Assembly: GCA_021797735.1 (NCBI GenBank) | Contig: JAJZZE010000033.1 | Location: forward strand, 1 to 64,000 | Direction: 5' to 3' | From: Thermoplasmata archaeon | GTDB lineage: Archaea > Thermoplasmatota > Thermoplasmata > Thermoplasmatales > Thermoplasmataceae | DNA: 64,000 bases | Shown here: piece by piece, positions 56,124-64,000 of the stretch | How the letters are laid out: each line of letters starts with the position of its first letter | Numbering within the stretch: the stretch's first letter is position 1 | Notes under the pieces: model-generated | The model's database searches: none | The model's input: only the letters and a program-made list of their open reading frames with translations | Told to the model about the DNA's origin: nothing | Translations under genes and position numbers: made by a program

Positions 56124-56315
56124 TTACCACTCCTGACGACGGCTAAATTTATGACCACGGGCATGCATGCAGTTCATATTTCTTCCATGGTTGCATTCAT
56201 TTTTTACTCCATCTGTGCTTCTGCTTTCCATATGTCCACATCCTTTTATTTCTCTTCTATCTCCGTACTGATTTTCCATATATCTTCTATTACATTCCCC
56301 ATACATATCTATCAC
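56124..56315 (-). CDS. Cys/His-rich small protein upstream of PadR
   Basis: 63 residues from GTG 56315 (or 60 from ATG 56306). Contains four Cys and five His among charged residues, with CGHMESRS, CNHGRNMNCMHARGH towards the C-terminus, which could bind a metal such as copper, zinc or iron. No membrane segment. Its stop overlaps the padR start by the TAAAATG arrangement, so both are translated from one mRNA. Not recognised; it may be a metal chaperone or the regulated target. Confidence 0.55.
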   Translation of the reverse strand: MIDMYGECNRRYMENQYGDRREIKGCGHMESRSTDGVKNECNHGRNMNCMHARGHKFSRRQEW

Positions 56316-56361
56316 AGATATCTCTTAACGATATCTAATATAGATATCTTATTCAGATATA
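56316..56361. promoter_or_regulatory. Operator-like array of AGATATC half-sites
   Basis: Four half-sites occur with 12-14-bp spacing: AGATATC (56316-56322), its inverse GATATCT (56330-56336), AGATATC (56342-56348) and AGATATA (56355-56361). The middle pair forms a perfect 8-bp inverted repeat with a 3-bp spacer (56330-56348). The array covers the region between a TATA-like box and the start of the Cys/His-rich-padR operon, where a repressor would block transcription, so PadR autoregulation is likely. Confidence 0.6.
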
Positions 56362-56433
56362 TAAATACTGTTATCATAAAAATTAAAAAAATTGAAACAT
56401 AAAAGAATAAATCCTTAAAAATAATTATCACAC

Positions 56434-57696
56434 ATGAAATCTGAAGAATTATTTAATGAGGCCTTAAAACTGTTTCCAATGGGTGTTAATTCACCAGTAC
56501 GTTATTATTCACCGGTACCTGTGATGTTTTCCCAGGGAAAGGGTTCAAAAATAATTGATGTTAATGGCAATGAGTATATAGATTATTCAATGGGGTTCGG
56601 TCCAATGATTCTCGGGCATGCAAACGAAGAAGTTGCATTGGAAATAAAATCACAGATCGATAATGGCATATTATTTGGATCCATTACAGAAAATGAAATT
56701 ACACTGGGAAAAATTATAAAAAATGCAGTAAAATCTATTGAAAAAATGCGTTTTACCAATTCAGGAACAGAGGCAACAATGCATGCAGTAAGACTGGCAA
56801 GGGGTTATACGGGTAGAAAATACATTTTAAAAATGGAGGGCGGTTACCATGGAGCACATGATTATGCATTGATAAAATCTGGCAGCGGTACAATGACCTT
56901 TGGCACACCATCATCTGCGGGTATTCCAGAGGAGGTTTCAAAAACGGTTTTAGTGGGGCAGTACAATGATAGGTCAAATATAGAGAGTATATTCAGGGAA
57001 TTTGGCAGTGAAATAGCAGCTGTTATAACTGAACCTGTTTTAGGAAATACCGGTGTAGTTAATCCAGAGGATGGCTTTTTAAAGTTTTTAAGGGAGATAA
57101 CAGAAAGGTACTCATCACTGTTAATATTCGATGAGGTTATAACGGGTTTTAGATTTGGCTTTAAGGGTTACCAGGATATTGTGAATATAAAGCCAGATTT
57201 AACAACCATGGGTAAAATAATAGGCGGAGGCGCACCCGTGGGATTATTCGGTGGCAGGGAAGATATAATGAATAAAATAAGCCCGGGGGGAAATGTGTAT
57301 GAGGCAGGCACATTTTCCGGCAATCCATTAACTATGAGTTCTGGCATAGCAACATTAAACATATTAAAAAATAAGGATTATGGTTATATAAATAACTATA
57401 CGGATAAACTGGTAAATGGCATAAATGAAATAATAGAGGAAAATAAAATTACTGCAGGCATAAATAAATGTTATTCCATGTTCCAGCTATTCTTCAATAA
57501 TAAAAGGGTTAATGATTATAATACCGCAAAATTATCGGATGCAGTTAAATTCAAAAAGATGTTTGAGCTATTATTAAAGGAGGGAATATATCTACCGCCA
57601 AGCCAGTTTGAAACAAATTTTATCAGTTTTGCACATAACGGTGGGGATTTAAACAGTACTGTAGATGCATTTTCAAGGGTATTAAAATGTCTTTAA
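56434..57696 (+). CDS. hemL: Glutamate-1-semialdehyde 2,1-aminomutase
   Basis: 420 residues, PLP fold [21 protein letters not shown] near the N-terminus, [20 protein letters not shown] (about 110-129), the PLP-binding [13 protein letters not shown] and the Schiff-base Lys in [17 protein letters not shown] (about 258-274). Makes 5-aminolevulinate from glutamate semialdehyde, the C5 route to haem. First gene of hemL-hemC-hemD; overlaps hemC by 10 bp. Confidence 0.95.
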   Translation: MKSEELFNEALKLFPMGVNSPVRYYSPVPVMFSQGKGSKIIDVNGNEYIDYSMGFGPMILGHANEEVALEIKSQIDNGILFGSITENEITLGKIIKNAVKSIEKMRFTNSGTEATMHAVRLARGYTGRKYILKMEGGYHGAHDYALIKSGSGTMTFGTPSSAGIPEEVSKTVLVGQYNDRSNIESIFREFGSEIAAVITEPVLGNTGVVNPEDGFLKFLREITERYSSLLIFDEVITGFRFGFKGYQDIVNIKPDLTTMGKIIGGGAPVGLFGGREDIMNKISPGGNVYEAGTFSGNPLTMSSGIATLNILKNKDYGYINNYTDKLVNGINEIIEENKITAGINKCYSMFQLFFNNKRVNDYNTAKLSDAVKFKKMFELLLKEGIYLPPSQFETNFISFAHNGGDLNSTVDAFSRVLKCL

Positions 57697-58565
57697 TTCT
57701 TGGTACAAGGAAAAGCAAACTGGCGATGATCCAGGCAGAAAAGGTTAAAAATGCACTTGTAGCAGAAGGTTATGATATAGAAATAAAGGGTTACACGTCA
57801 AGGGGCGATTCAGTAAATTCAGTACCGTTATATAAAATTGGGTCTACCGGTGTTTTTGTGGATGAATTAAATAATTTAATAATAAATAATGAAATAGATT
57901 TTGCAGTTCACAGTGCCAAGGATATACCATCAAAGATCGATGACAGGCTGGAGATTTCAGGGGTATTAAAAAGGGATGATTGCCGGGATTTACTCATATC
58001 AGATTATGATTTATATTCCCTGGATGATAGGGTTATAGGCACCTCAAGCATGAGGAGAATAAAGGAATTAAAAACACTGAATAACCGTATAAAGATAAGA
58101 GATATAAGGGGAAATATAGACACACGGATCTCAAAATATACTGATAAGGAATTTGATGGAATTATCATGGCTAAGGCCGCATATGACAGAATGGATCTAC
58201 AGTTAAATCACACCACGTTAAGCGTGGATGATTTCATCCCATCTCCAAATCAGGGAATAATTGCTATCGTATCAAAAAAGGATTCTGGAATATCTAAAAT
58301 AATAAGAAAAATAAATGATAAAAAAACCCTCAGTGAAATGAATATTGAGAGGTCAATAATAAAAGCCCTAAATCTTGGATGCTCGATGCCGGTTGGAATT
58401 CTGGCACAGGATAATAATCTAATGACCAGGTTCTATTCCCTGAATTCAGAAGAGTATAAGGATATGCATTTTGATTTAAATGGAAATATAGATGATATTA
58501 TAAATATAATAATGGAGGAAATAGGGGATTATGGATACAAAATATCTTATAACAACAAGGCCTGA
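57687..58565 (+). CDS. hemC: Hydroxymethylbilane synthase (porphobilinogen deaminase)
   Basis: 292 residues. N-terminal [20 protein letters not shown], the [14 protein letters not shown] segment (about 72-85), [16 protein letters not shown] and the cofactor-binding Cys in [11 protein letters not shown] (about 230-240), where the dipyrromethane attaches. Polymerises four porphobilinogens. Overlaps hemD by 35 bp. Confidence 0.94.
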   Translation: MSLILGTRKSKLAMIQAEKVKNALVAEGYDIEIKGYTSRGDSVNSVPLYKIGSTGVFVDELNNLIINNEIDFAVHSAKDIPSKIDDRLEISGVLKRDDCRDLLISDYDLYSLDDRVIGTSSMRRIKELKTLNNRIKIRDIRGNIDTRISKYTDKEFDGIIMAKAAYDRMDLQLNHTTLSVDDFIPSPNQGIIAIVSKKDSGISKIIRKINDKKTLSEMNIERSIIKALNLGCSMPVGILAQDNNLMTRFYSLNSEEYKDMHFDLNGNIDDIINIIMEEIGDYGYKISYNNKA

Positions 58566-59238
58566 GATTAAATTCAATAAAATACGTACAGAAAATATAA
58601 AAATTATAAACTTTCCATTAACAGTGATGGTTAATATAAAATTAAGTGAAGAATGTATAAACAGGATAAAAACAGAGGATCCGGATATAATCATATTAAC
58701 AAGTTCATACGGTGCTGAACTGTTCTTTAATAATTATTATATATACGTAAAAAAACCTGTTTTTATACCGGTTGGCGATAGAACATTAGACGTAATAAGG
58801 AGGTATACGGATAATTACATCATTCCGGACGAAAAGGATTCATACGGAATAATAGATCTAATAAAAAAATACGGAAATAAGAAAATTGCATTGTTTAGAA
58901 GTAAAAAATCAAATAATATATTAAGAAACTATCTAAAGGATAATAATTATAATTTCCATGAATACTACATCTATGATATAGAAGGTATATATAATGATAA
59001 AATCCTTGAATTATTAAATAATAATAACTGCACAGGAATATTTTTCACATCATCACTGGAGGCAGATATATTTTTTGATATATTAAAGAATAACAGAATT
59101 AAAAAAAATATCTTTGCAATAGGGAAAATAACGGAGAAAACCATAATTGACCACGGGTATAATGTTAATTTTACAGGGAACTCAAATTTTGAGGAAACAG
59201 TAAGGGAAATAGATAAAAATAGCGGGGAATGGATTTGA
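58531..59238 (+). CDS. hemD: Uroporphyrinogen-III synthase
   Basis: 235 residues. The family is poorly conserved; position after hemC, length and the two alternating alpha/beta domains with IIILTSSYGAELFFNNYY (about 51-68), GIFFTSSLEADIFFDILK (about 169-186) and AIGKITEKTIIDHGY support it. Closes hydroxymethylbilane with inversion of ring D. The last 19 bp, including the stop codon, lie inside the opposite-strand tRNA-iMet gene. Confidence 0.85.
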   Translation: MDTKYLITTRPEIKFNKIRTENIKIINFPLTVMVNIKLSEECINRIKTEDPDIIILTSSYGAELFFNNYYIYVKKPVFIPVGDRTLDVIRRYTDNYIIPDEKDSYGIIDLIKKYGNKKIALFRSKKSNNILRNYLKDNNYNFHEYYIYDIEGIYNDKILELLNNNNCTGIFFTSSLEADIFFDILKNNRIKKNIFAIGKITEKTIIDHGYNVNFTGNSNFEETVREIDKNSGEWI

Positions 59239-59294
59239 ACCATTGGTCTACGGGTTATGAGCCCGTCGGGATCTCCTGACTACCCCACCCCGCT
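59220..59294 (-). tRNA. Initiator tRNA-Met (CAU anticodon)
   Basis: Minus-strand cloverleaf. The 7-bp acceptor stem is AGCGGGG/CCCCGCT with the initiator-type A1-U72 pair. The anticodon arm GGG-CTCATAA-CCC shows the three consecutive G-C pairs that mark initiators. The T arm carries GGTTCAAATCC. Discriminator A; no CCA and no intron. 75 nt. Its 3' part overlaps the hemD end. Confidence 0.97.
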
Positions 59295-59338
59295 TTACAG
59301 GTGTATTACTAAAAAGAATATAAACTTTAAGAGAACTA

Positions 59339-59624
59339 CTATGGCGGAAATAAATGGTTATTCATTTATTTTTATATAATTCATTATGTTTTTCATGTTT
59401 TTATCCCGATATAGCGTTATTATTTATGTTACCGGCAAGTATTATACCATCTTTTTGTCAACAATCTTATAATAGTTGTTTTACCCTGTGTTTTTACCTT
59501 TTTTACAACCAGTGTCACGTATTCTATATATATGGGATACGCATAAATCCCTCTCTCAGGCAGTAGATCACAGGGTAAGAAAGAAAAATTATACGAAATT
59601 CCTAGCGGTTTATTTCCGCCATAG
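59339..59624. repeat. Inverted-repeat element A (286 bp)
   Basis: CTATGGCGGAAATAAA (59339-59354) and TTTATTTCCGCCATAG (59609-59624) are perfectly complementary. A second perfect pair lies inside: TTACCCTGTG (59481-59490) with CACAGGGTAA (59569-59578). It is related to element B by shared left (TATTTTTATATAA) and right (GGTAAGA...AAAATTATA...CTAGC) segments in the same order and orientation. An apparent 70-codon frame inside is low-complexity and not supported as a gene. Miniature transposable element or structured RNA. Confidence 0.65.
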
Positions 59625-59669
59625 GGTAGATAGATAGGTATATATATAGATAATTAATTAATATTTATT

Positions 59670-59966
59670 ATGATAGAAATTAAAATAAAAGATTATATAT
59701 CAGAATATCCTGTATCAAGGGAGGCTGCGGATAATTTATTTGATTATATAAACAAACTAAATGAGGATAATATAAAAATTGACTTTTATGAAGTTATTGG
59801 TATTTCACATTCCTTCGCATCACAGTACAGATTTGATAAGAGAAGGTATAAAAAGAATATAACAGAAATAAACAGGAATGAAGATGTAATAAATATGTTC
59901 AAAACTTTAGACCATAAGAAAATTGCGGATAACAGAGAAATAGAAGTAGGGCATTTTGAACTTTAA
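59670..59966 (+). CDS. STAS-like (DUF4325-type) protein, 98 aa
   Basis: 98 residues. The core IKIDFYEVIGISHSFASQYR (about 35-54), followed by an Asn-containing strand NRNEDVINMFKTLDH, matches the STAS-like DUF4325 pattern of a hydrophobic strand, a conserved Ser-Phe-Ala and a C-terminal helix. In bacteria such domains accompany GHKL ATPases in phosphorylation-dependent partner switches. Here it converges on such an ATPase with a 4-bp overlap. Start close behind a TATA-like stretch. Confidence 0.6.
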   Translation: MIEIKIKDYISEYPVSREAADNLFDYINKLNEDNIKIDFYEVIGISHSFASQYRFDKRRYKKNITEINRNEDVINMFKTLDHKKIADNREIEVGHFEL

Positions 59967-60763
59967 ACATATTTATAGATATCCATAGCATCAAATTTAT
60001 TAATATCTTTGAATAATATAGATATAAGAGTGCCATTTAACCTGTATTTTTTATTTAATGGTATTACTTGTTCGTTTCCATTTGAATAGCTATAAATACC
60101 ACTGCCAGAGATTATGATAAACTCATTATTACTGTAACTTTTAACCATTTTATTTATAGAGGGCAAGGCTGTTCCTCTCTCGTTTATGAGCCCAGGTTCC
60201 ATTTTGCTTGATAAACCGTTAATTGCATCAAATATATAATCGCATTCCTTTGTATTATTCTTTATTACCTTCAAGCTACCCGGAATGCCTATACCATCAT
60301 CATAAAACGTAAGTTCAAGACCGAGTTTATTATAATACTGGCTAAGAATATAATTATGTTTAGACCTAGAATGCTGAATTATATTTTCCATTAGTTCACC
60401 GAATATATAATTCAATTTAATATTTAAATTGCTAGAATTAATATTTATTTTTGACATAACAATCTTAGACATCTGTGAAGTTAATATATCTACATTTGCC
60501 TTGCTTACAGTTACAACTGGGATATAGTTATTAAATGAGCCATTTATAATATTATAATTTTTTATTAAAAAGTTCAGGTAATTTTTAACATTTACACCAC
60601 ATTTTATTGCACTGTTATTCAATGTAATCAAATCTTTAAACAGAAGCACTATAATAACAGGGTCTATAAATTTAAATTTTGATAAATCTATGTTATGCGT
60701 TATTTTATATGAATCATAGCATTTTAAATATATTTTATACCAGTCTATAAAATGATTAGTCAT
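59963..60763 (-). CDS. STAS/GHKL ATPase (anti-sigma-kinase-like) protein
   Basis: 266 residues. C-terminal HATPase_c fold: N-box IFGELMENIIQHS with E123 and N127 (about 120-132), G1 box YDDGIGIP with D156 (154-161) and G2-like INERGTALPSI (193-203). The N-terminal 85 residues (NIDLSKFKFIDPVIIVLLFK) look STAS-like. No receiver, transmembrane or phospho-acceptor His domain is seen, so it is a stand-alone kinase/ATP switch, not a two-component sensor. Flanked by elements A and B; archaea lack the sigma factors these proteins usually control. Confidence 0.7.
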   Translation of the reverse strand: MTNHFIDWYKIYLKCYDSYKITHNIDLSKFKFIDPVIIVLLFKDLITLNNSAIKCGVNVKNYLNFLIKNYNIINGSFNNYIPVVTVSKANVDILTSQMSKIVMSKININSSNLNIKLNYIFGELMENIIQHSRSKHNYILSQYYNKLGLELTFYDDGIGIPGSLKVIKNNTKECDYIFDAINGLSSKMEPGLINERGTALPSINKMVKSYSNNEFIIISGSGIYSYSNGNEQVIPLNKKYRLNGTLISILFKDINKFDAMDIYKYV

Positions 60764-60843
60764 TAAAATAATAATGCATATATATTATATAAGTATATTT
60801 ATAACTATATTTTAACACACAATAAGTAAAACACTGGGTAATA

Positions 60844-61117
60844 CTATGGTGATCATCTGGTGTTATTTCTAGTATTTTTATATAAATCGTGATATATATG
60901 TGGTTTCCTAGAACATGCCACATGATTTCTTACAGGCACACTCTTTATACACATCTCTGGAATAATACGTATTTCCCTTATTTATTGTTTTATGCAATGC
61001 CCTGTTAACAGTATACTATACGTGGGTATAACATATAAATTTCCTACACATGTGGTAAATTACTGTATTGGTAAGAGAAAATTATATAGTATTTCTAGCA
61101 CCAGATGATCGCCATAG
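60844..61117. repeat. Inverted-repeat element B (274 bp)
   Basis: CTATGGTGATCATCTGGTG (60844-60862) and CACCAGATGATCGCCATAG (61099-61117) are complementary with one T/C change (a G-U pair in RNA). Inside, ATGTGG and CCACAT form a further hairpin at about 60898-60923. The outer five to eight bases agree with element A, but the next ten differ, although each copy is self-complementary. Ends 5 bp before the stop codon of the KH gene. Confidence 0.65.
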
Positions 61118-61122
61118 GAGAA

Positions 61123-61692
61123 CTACTCATCATCACCGAATGATTCTTCCATCCTCTTAAATTTAAGCTCACCCACATTTTTTTCTAGATATGAATATAC
61201 CGTTTTATGTTTCCTTCCCTGCAGGAGCATATTTATAGCCTCTCTGGAATACTGTATTGAAACAAAATCACCTATTATAGACACAGTATTTCCACTGATA
61301 GAAATATATGTTCTTGTTAAATCCTCTATGATCTCCCTTGTGTGTCCATCCCTGCCTATTAGCCTTCCCTTTATCTCTGTAATTCTTTTTGAATCTTTAT
61401 TTGCGTATTCCTTTATAGATATCACTATCAGCTGCATATTTTCATCAAACAGCAGCATGGCCTTCTCGGGATTAAATCCTCTCGCTATTGCCTGTATAAC
61501 ATTTAATGCTAACATGGCCTTTATTGCATCATTTTTCTGGAATACTGTTACTGTGCCACTACCGGAATCCACCTCTAACTTCACATTACCGTATTTTTCT
61601 ATCTGGTCTTTCGTTGCCCCATTTTTACCTATTATGGCTCCCAGCCGGTTAAACGGCACCTTTAAATTGCCTATCTCATACACTGCTACCAC
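61123..61692 (-). CDS. KH-domain RNA-binding protein (Pno1/Krr1/Dim2-like)
   Basis: 189 residues with two KH folds. The first has RLGAIIGKNGATKDQIEKYG (about 17-36) with the GxxG loop GKNG. The second has GRLIGRDGHTREIIEDLTRT (about 109-128) with GRDG, followed by the conserved GDFVSIQYSREAINMLLQGR. Archaeal homologue of the small-subunit assembly factor Pno1. Last gene of the eIF1A-rio1-KH operon, a conserved archaeal cluster. Confidence 0.92.
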   Translation of the reverse strand: MVAVYEIGNLKVPFNRLGAIIGKNGATKDQIEKYGNVKLEVDSGSGTVTVFQKNDAIKAMLALNVIQAIARGFNPEKAMLLFDENMQLIVISIKEYANKDSKRITEIKGRLIGRDGHTREIIEDLTRTYISISGNTVSIIGDFVSIQYSREAINMLLQGRKHKTVYSYLEKNVGELKFKRMEESFGDDE

Positions 61693-62449
61693 CCTTTATG
61701 TAATTATATAGATTATTTTCATCACACATTACATTTTTCTTAATAAAAAACGAGGTTATATTTTTTACATCCCTTCTTAAAAATTCCTCCGCCATCGGGT
61801 GTTTAACGGATACAGATTGGCCCACATCTATTATATATGGTTCTTTTCTATAGTATAATACATTATACTCACTTAAATCTGCATGCACAATTTTTGCAGT
61901 ATTGTACATCCTCCACAGATTAATTTTCAGTTTATTATACAGTATGGTAAAGTCCGTGCTTATGTCCCTTATCTGCCTTGCCGGACTGCTTTTTGTTCCT
62001 AAATATGATAATAATAAAACATTTTTATAAAAACCGTATGGCTTTGGTGCTTTTACCCTTGAATTTACAAGTGCATTAAGATTTGTGTACTCTTTCTGAG
62101 CCCATACATACACAATATTTGTTCTGTTTATCTTTTCCTTATCAAATCTATAATCACCCTTTATATATTCAAGGGTATTTGAGAATTTTAATGTTGACAT
62201 TTTATAAATTTTCATAGCCCTTGATGTTCCATCGTTCATTATTACCTTAAATATCAGGGACTCCTTGCCACTTGATATGGGAAAATCTATATAATTTATA
62301 TTATATTTTTTTATTACCTCATATATAGAATTTAATGTTCTCTTATCAAAAACAAGTCCATAGGTTTTTCTATCAAGGTTCAGGCGGTTTGAAAATTCAT
62401 CCGATTCTATTAATTCTTTTAATGCACTTTTATCTCTCATTGAATACAT
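61676..62449 (-). CDS. rio1: RIO1-type serine protein kinase
   Basis: 257 residues. Flexible P-loop ISSGKESLIFKV (about 58-69), the catalytic VHADLSEYNVLYY (about 188-200), and metal-binding IDVGQSVSVKHPMAEEFLRR (about 206-225). The RIO1 fold acts in final maturation of the small ribosomal subunit. Overlaps the KH gene by 17 bp and eIF1A by 20 bp. Confidence 0.93.
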   Translation of the reverse strand: MYSMRDKSALKELIESDEFSNRLNLDRKTYGLVFDKRTLNSIYEVIKKYNINYIDFPISSGKESLIFKVIMNDGTSRAMKIYKMSTLKFSNTLEYIKGDYRFDKEKINRTNIVYVWAQKEYTNLNALVNSRVKAPKPYGFYKNVLLLSYLGTKSSPARQIRDISTDFTILYNKLKINLWRMYNTAKIVHADLSEYNVLYYRKEPYIIDVGQSVSVKHPMAEEFLRRDVKNITSFFIKKNVMCDENNLYNYIKGGSSV

Positions 62450-62765
62450 CTATTATTTCCGGCAACATCTTATTCCTGCTTAAATAGGACGCCTGTGTTC
62501 TTGTATATCTATATACTATATCGCCCTTTTCATTCTGGAAATCCCACGGCTTCACTATCACAAGGTCGCCTTCACGTATCCACATTCTTTTTTTCATTTT
62601 ACCCGGTATTCTGCAATTTCTTGTTGAACCATCCTCACACATGACAGTTAGTCTGGATGCACCGGATAATTTTTCAACTATACCGTATATTTCGCCCTTT
62701 CTTTTATTTGGAGTTATAACTCTCGTAATATTTTCTTCATTATTATTATAATTTTTCTGATTCAT
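62430..62765 (-). CDS. eif1a: Translation initiation factor 1A
   Basis: 111 residues. OB fold: GEIYGIVEKLSGASRLTVMC (about 24-43), IPGKMKKRMWIREGDLVIVK (about 53-72) and PWDFQNEKGDIVYRYT. Binds the 30S A site with SUI1 during initiation. First gene of the operon, with a TATA-like region about 30 bp upstream. Confidence 0.94.
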   Translation of the reverse strand: MNQKNYNNNEENITRVITPNKRKGEIYGIVEKLSGASRLTVMCEDGSTRNCRIPGKMKKRMWIREGDLVIVKPWDFQNEKGDIVYRYTRTQASYLSRNKMLPEIIDVFNER

Positions 62766-62960
62766 ATTTGATTACATAATTCATTACATTGATATAAACA
62801 TAATCAATTTTGAGTTCTGTTACAACCGGTATAAGTTTGATTAGATACCGTATAAAACATATATATTACTATTATGAATATACTAAATTATATAAATACA
62901 TCCGGCAATAATCTGATATTTATTAGGAAAACTTTATATATAAGAGATAAATGCTATCAC

Positions 62961-64000
62961 ATGGCAGTTAACGAAAATGAGAAAGTCATAAAGAATAGTC
63001 TAAAACAGGACAAAAGATTAAGAAAAGCCTTAACTACGTGGGATCTGTATTTTTTGAGTCTCGGTGGTATAATTGGGTCTGGATGGTTGTTTGCAGCGGC
63101 TGCAGCATCAAGTACTGCAGGTCCGGCAGCAATAATATCATGGCTCATAGGTGGAATAATTGTTCTATTCATAGCCTTAGTATATGCAGAACTTGGATCA
63201 ATGATTCCGAGATCCGGTGCTATTAGTAGATACGGTCATTACTCACATGGTGGTGTCGCCGGTCTATTTTTTGGATGGACATATTTCCTGTCGGCAGTAT
63301 CTGTTCCGACAATAGAAGCAGAGGCAGTTATAACATACGCAGGTTCGTACATACACGGTTTATCATACAGTGCGGTAAATCCATTATATCCGGCCGGGCC
63401 ACCGTTACTGTTGCTCTCAGGATATGGTATAGGACTTGCGGCAATACTTATAGTAGCATTCTTCGGGTTAAACTATATGGGTGTCAGATTAATGGGTAAA
63501 ACCAATACGGGCATGACATGGTGGAAGCTTATAATACCTATAGGCACAATTATATTAATGGGTGCACTTGTATTCCACAGCTCAAATTTCAATAATCCGG
63601 CTCTCGGTGGTTTCCTTATAAAGGGGCACACATCGTATATATTCCAGGCTGTCTCCACCGATGGAATTGTATTTGCATTCCTTGGATTCAGGCAGGCATT
63701 AGATTATGGAGGAGAGGCAAAAACACCGCAGAGGTCAATACCCAGGGCAACAATATTTTCAGTTTTAACCGGAATCGTGGTTTATGTATTATTACAGGTT
63801 ATATTCATAGGTGCAATTAATCCTACAAAACTTGCGGCTGCAGGTGGTTTCGGTGTAATATCGTCCGCAGCATCTGGTTATGCTTTTGATGTTGCATCAG
63901 CACCGTTTGCATTCCTTGCAAAGAGTTCTGGCATACTGATACTTGCAGTTTTAACGTATATATTATATGCAGATGCCTATGTATCTCCATCGGGGACATT
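62961..64000 (+). CDS. APC-family amino-acid permease (partial, runs off the window)
   Basis: At least 346 residues; the 3' end lies outside. Hydrophilic start KVIKNSLKQDKRLRKALTTW, then helix 1 with LSLGGIIGSGWLFAAAAASS (about 32-51), the GSMIPRSGAISRYGHYSHGG loop (about 81-100) and helix 6 FLGFRQALDYGGEAKTPQRS (about 234-253), which has the permease GGE motif. About nine helices are present. Likely imports amino acids. GTG/ATG starts are AT-rich-leader type. Confidence 0.88.
   Translation, partial: MAVNENEKVIKNSLKQDKRLRKALTTWDLYFLSLGGIIGSGWLFAAAAASSTAGPAAIISWLIGGIIVLFIALVYAELGSMIPRSGAISRYGHYSHGGVAGLFFGWTYFLSAVSVPTIEAEAVITYAGSYIHGLSYSAVNPLYPAGPPLLLLSGYGIGLAAILIVAFFGLNYMGVRLMGKTNTGMTWWKLIIPIGTIILMGALVFHSSNFNNPALGGFLIKGHTSYIFQAVSTDGIVFAFLGFRQALDYGGEAKTPQRSIPRATIFSVLTGIVVYVLLQVIFIGAINPTKLAAAGGFGVISSAASGYAFDVASAPFAFLAKSSGILILAVLTYILYADAYVSPSGT

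Larger units (their letters stand above)
59331..61127. mobile_element. Putative mobile module bounded by a 10-bp direct repeat
   Basis: GAGAACTACT occurs exactly at 59331-59340 and 61118-61127. The enclosed 1.8 kb begins ATGGCGG and ends CGCCATAG, and contains two related inverted-repeat elements, one at each edge, with two convergent genes between them. The right repeat includes the stop codon of the KH-protein gene. Removing the region with one repeat copy would leave a simple tRNA-iMet/KH gene junction. This is the form of an insertion with target duplication. No transposase lies inside, so movement would be in trans or ancient. Confidence 0.5.

Noticed and set aside
59354-59566. 70-codon frame inside inverted-repeat element A
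   Set aside because: Composition is Phe/Cys/Ser-rich in a way typical of random AT-rich sequence, it begins inside the terminal repeat, and element B has no counterpart.
59331-61127. Retron or reverse-transcriptase system suggested by nested inverted repeats
   Set aside because: No reverse transcriptase is present nearby, and the two genes are STAS-like and GHKL proteins.

Overview
The window is AT-rich archaeal DNA, and the gene content points to Thermoplasmatales, family Ferroplasmaceae (a Ferroplasma/Acidiplasma- or Picrophilus-like acidophile). The indicators are: a bacterial-HU-type histone substitute (HTa), a Kae1-Bud32 fusion, a proline iminopeptidase of the tricorn-factor F1 type, a GH15 glucoamylase, sulfocyanin encoded inside a haem-copper oxidase operon, and many start codons with almost no leader. 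The genus is an inference; nothing here proves it.

Layout. 1-100 is the 3' end of an unidentified, possibly transposase, gene. 300-8900 carries housekeeping genes: AP-endonuclease-like protein, spermidine synthase, HTa, Kae1-Bud32, NTP pyrophosphatase, S6e, eIF2-gamma, nucleoside hydrolase and DUF357. 8860-13120 holds RmuC, an orphan ChrB-domain protein, tRNA-Lys(CUU) and an MFS exporter. 13545-18810 has a bacterio-opsin-activator-type HTH regulator, haem A synthase, a 739-residue membrane iron-sulphur protein and a divergent 514-residue membrane protein. 18811-22600 is poorly conserved: small membrane proteins, an AAA/DUF4143 ATPase and a DUF929 protein. 22810-27917 is the terminal-oxidase operon (fused CoxI/III, small subunit, sulfocyanin, CoxII with a CuA site, haem O synthase). 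A degenerate metallo-beta-lactamase-fold protein and a glucoamylase follow.

30841-45885 is the S10/spc ribosomal-protein superoperon running from L3 to cytidylate kinase. It includes the 52-residue S14, SUI1, RNase P p29, SecY, adenylate kinase and an EMC3-like DUF106 protein. The usual continuation (Cbf5, Nop5) is displaced by a 3-kb, less AT-rich insertion carrying an amino-acid permease and proline iminopeptidase. Then come purF, L37e and an Sm protein on the minus strand, a Trm5/Taw2-type methyltransferase, an esterase, a PadR operon with an operator-like repeat array, hemL-hemC-hemD overlapping tRNA-iMet, the eIF1A-Rio1-KH operon, and the start of a second permease.

The most unusual structure is at 59331-61127. 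A convergent pair (STAS-like protein and STAS/GHKL ATPase) lies between two related elements of about 280 bp. The terminal stems of each element are complementary within the copy but differ in sequence between copies. The whole region is bounded by an exact 10-bp direct repeat, which suggests either a mobile two-gene module or a pair of structured RNAs flanking a switch-like signalling pair.
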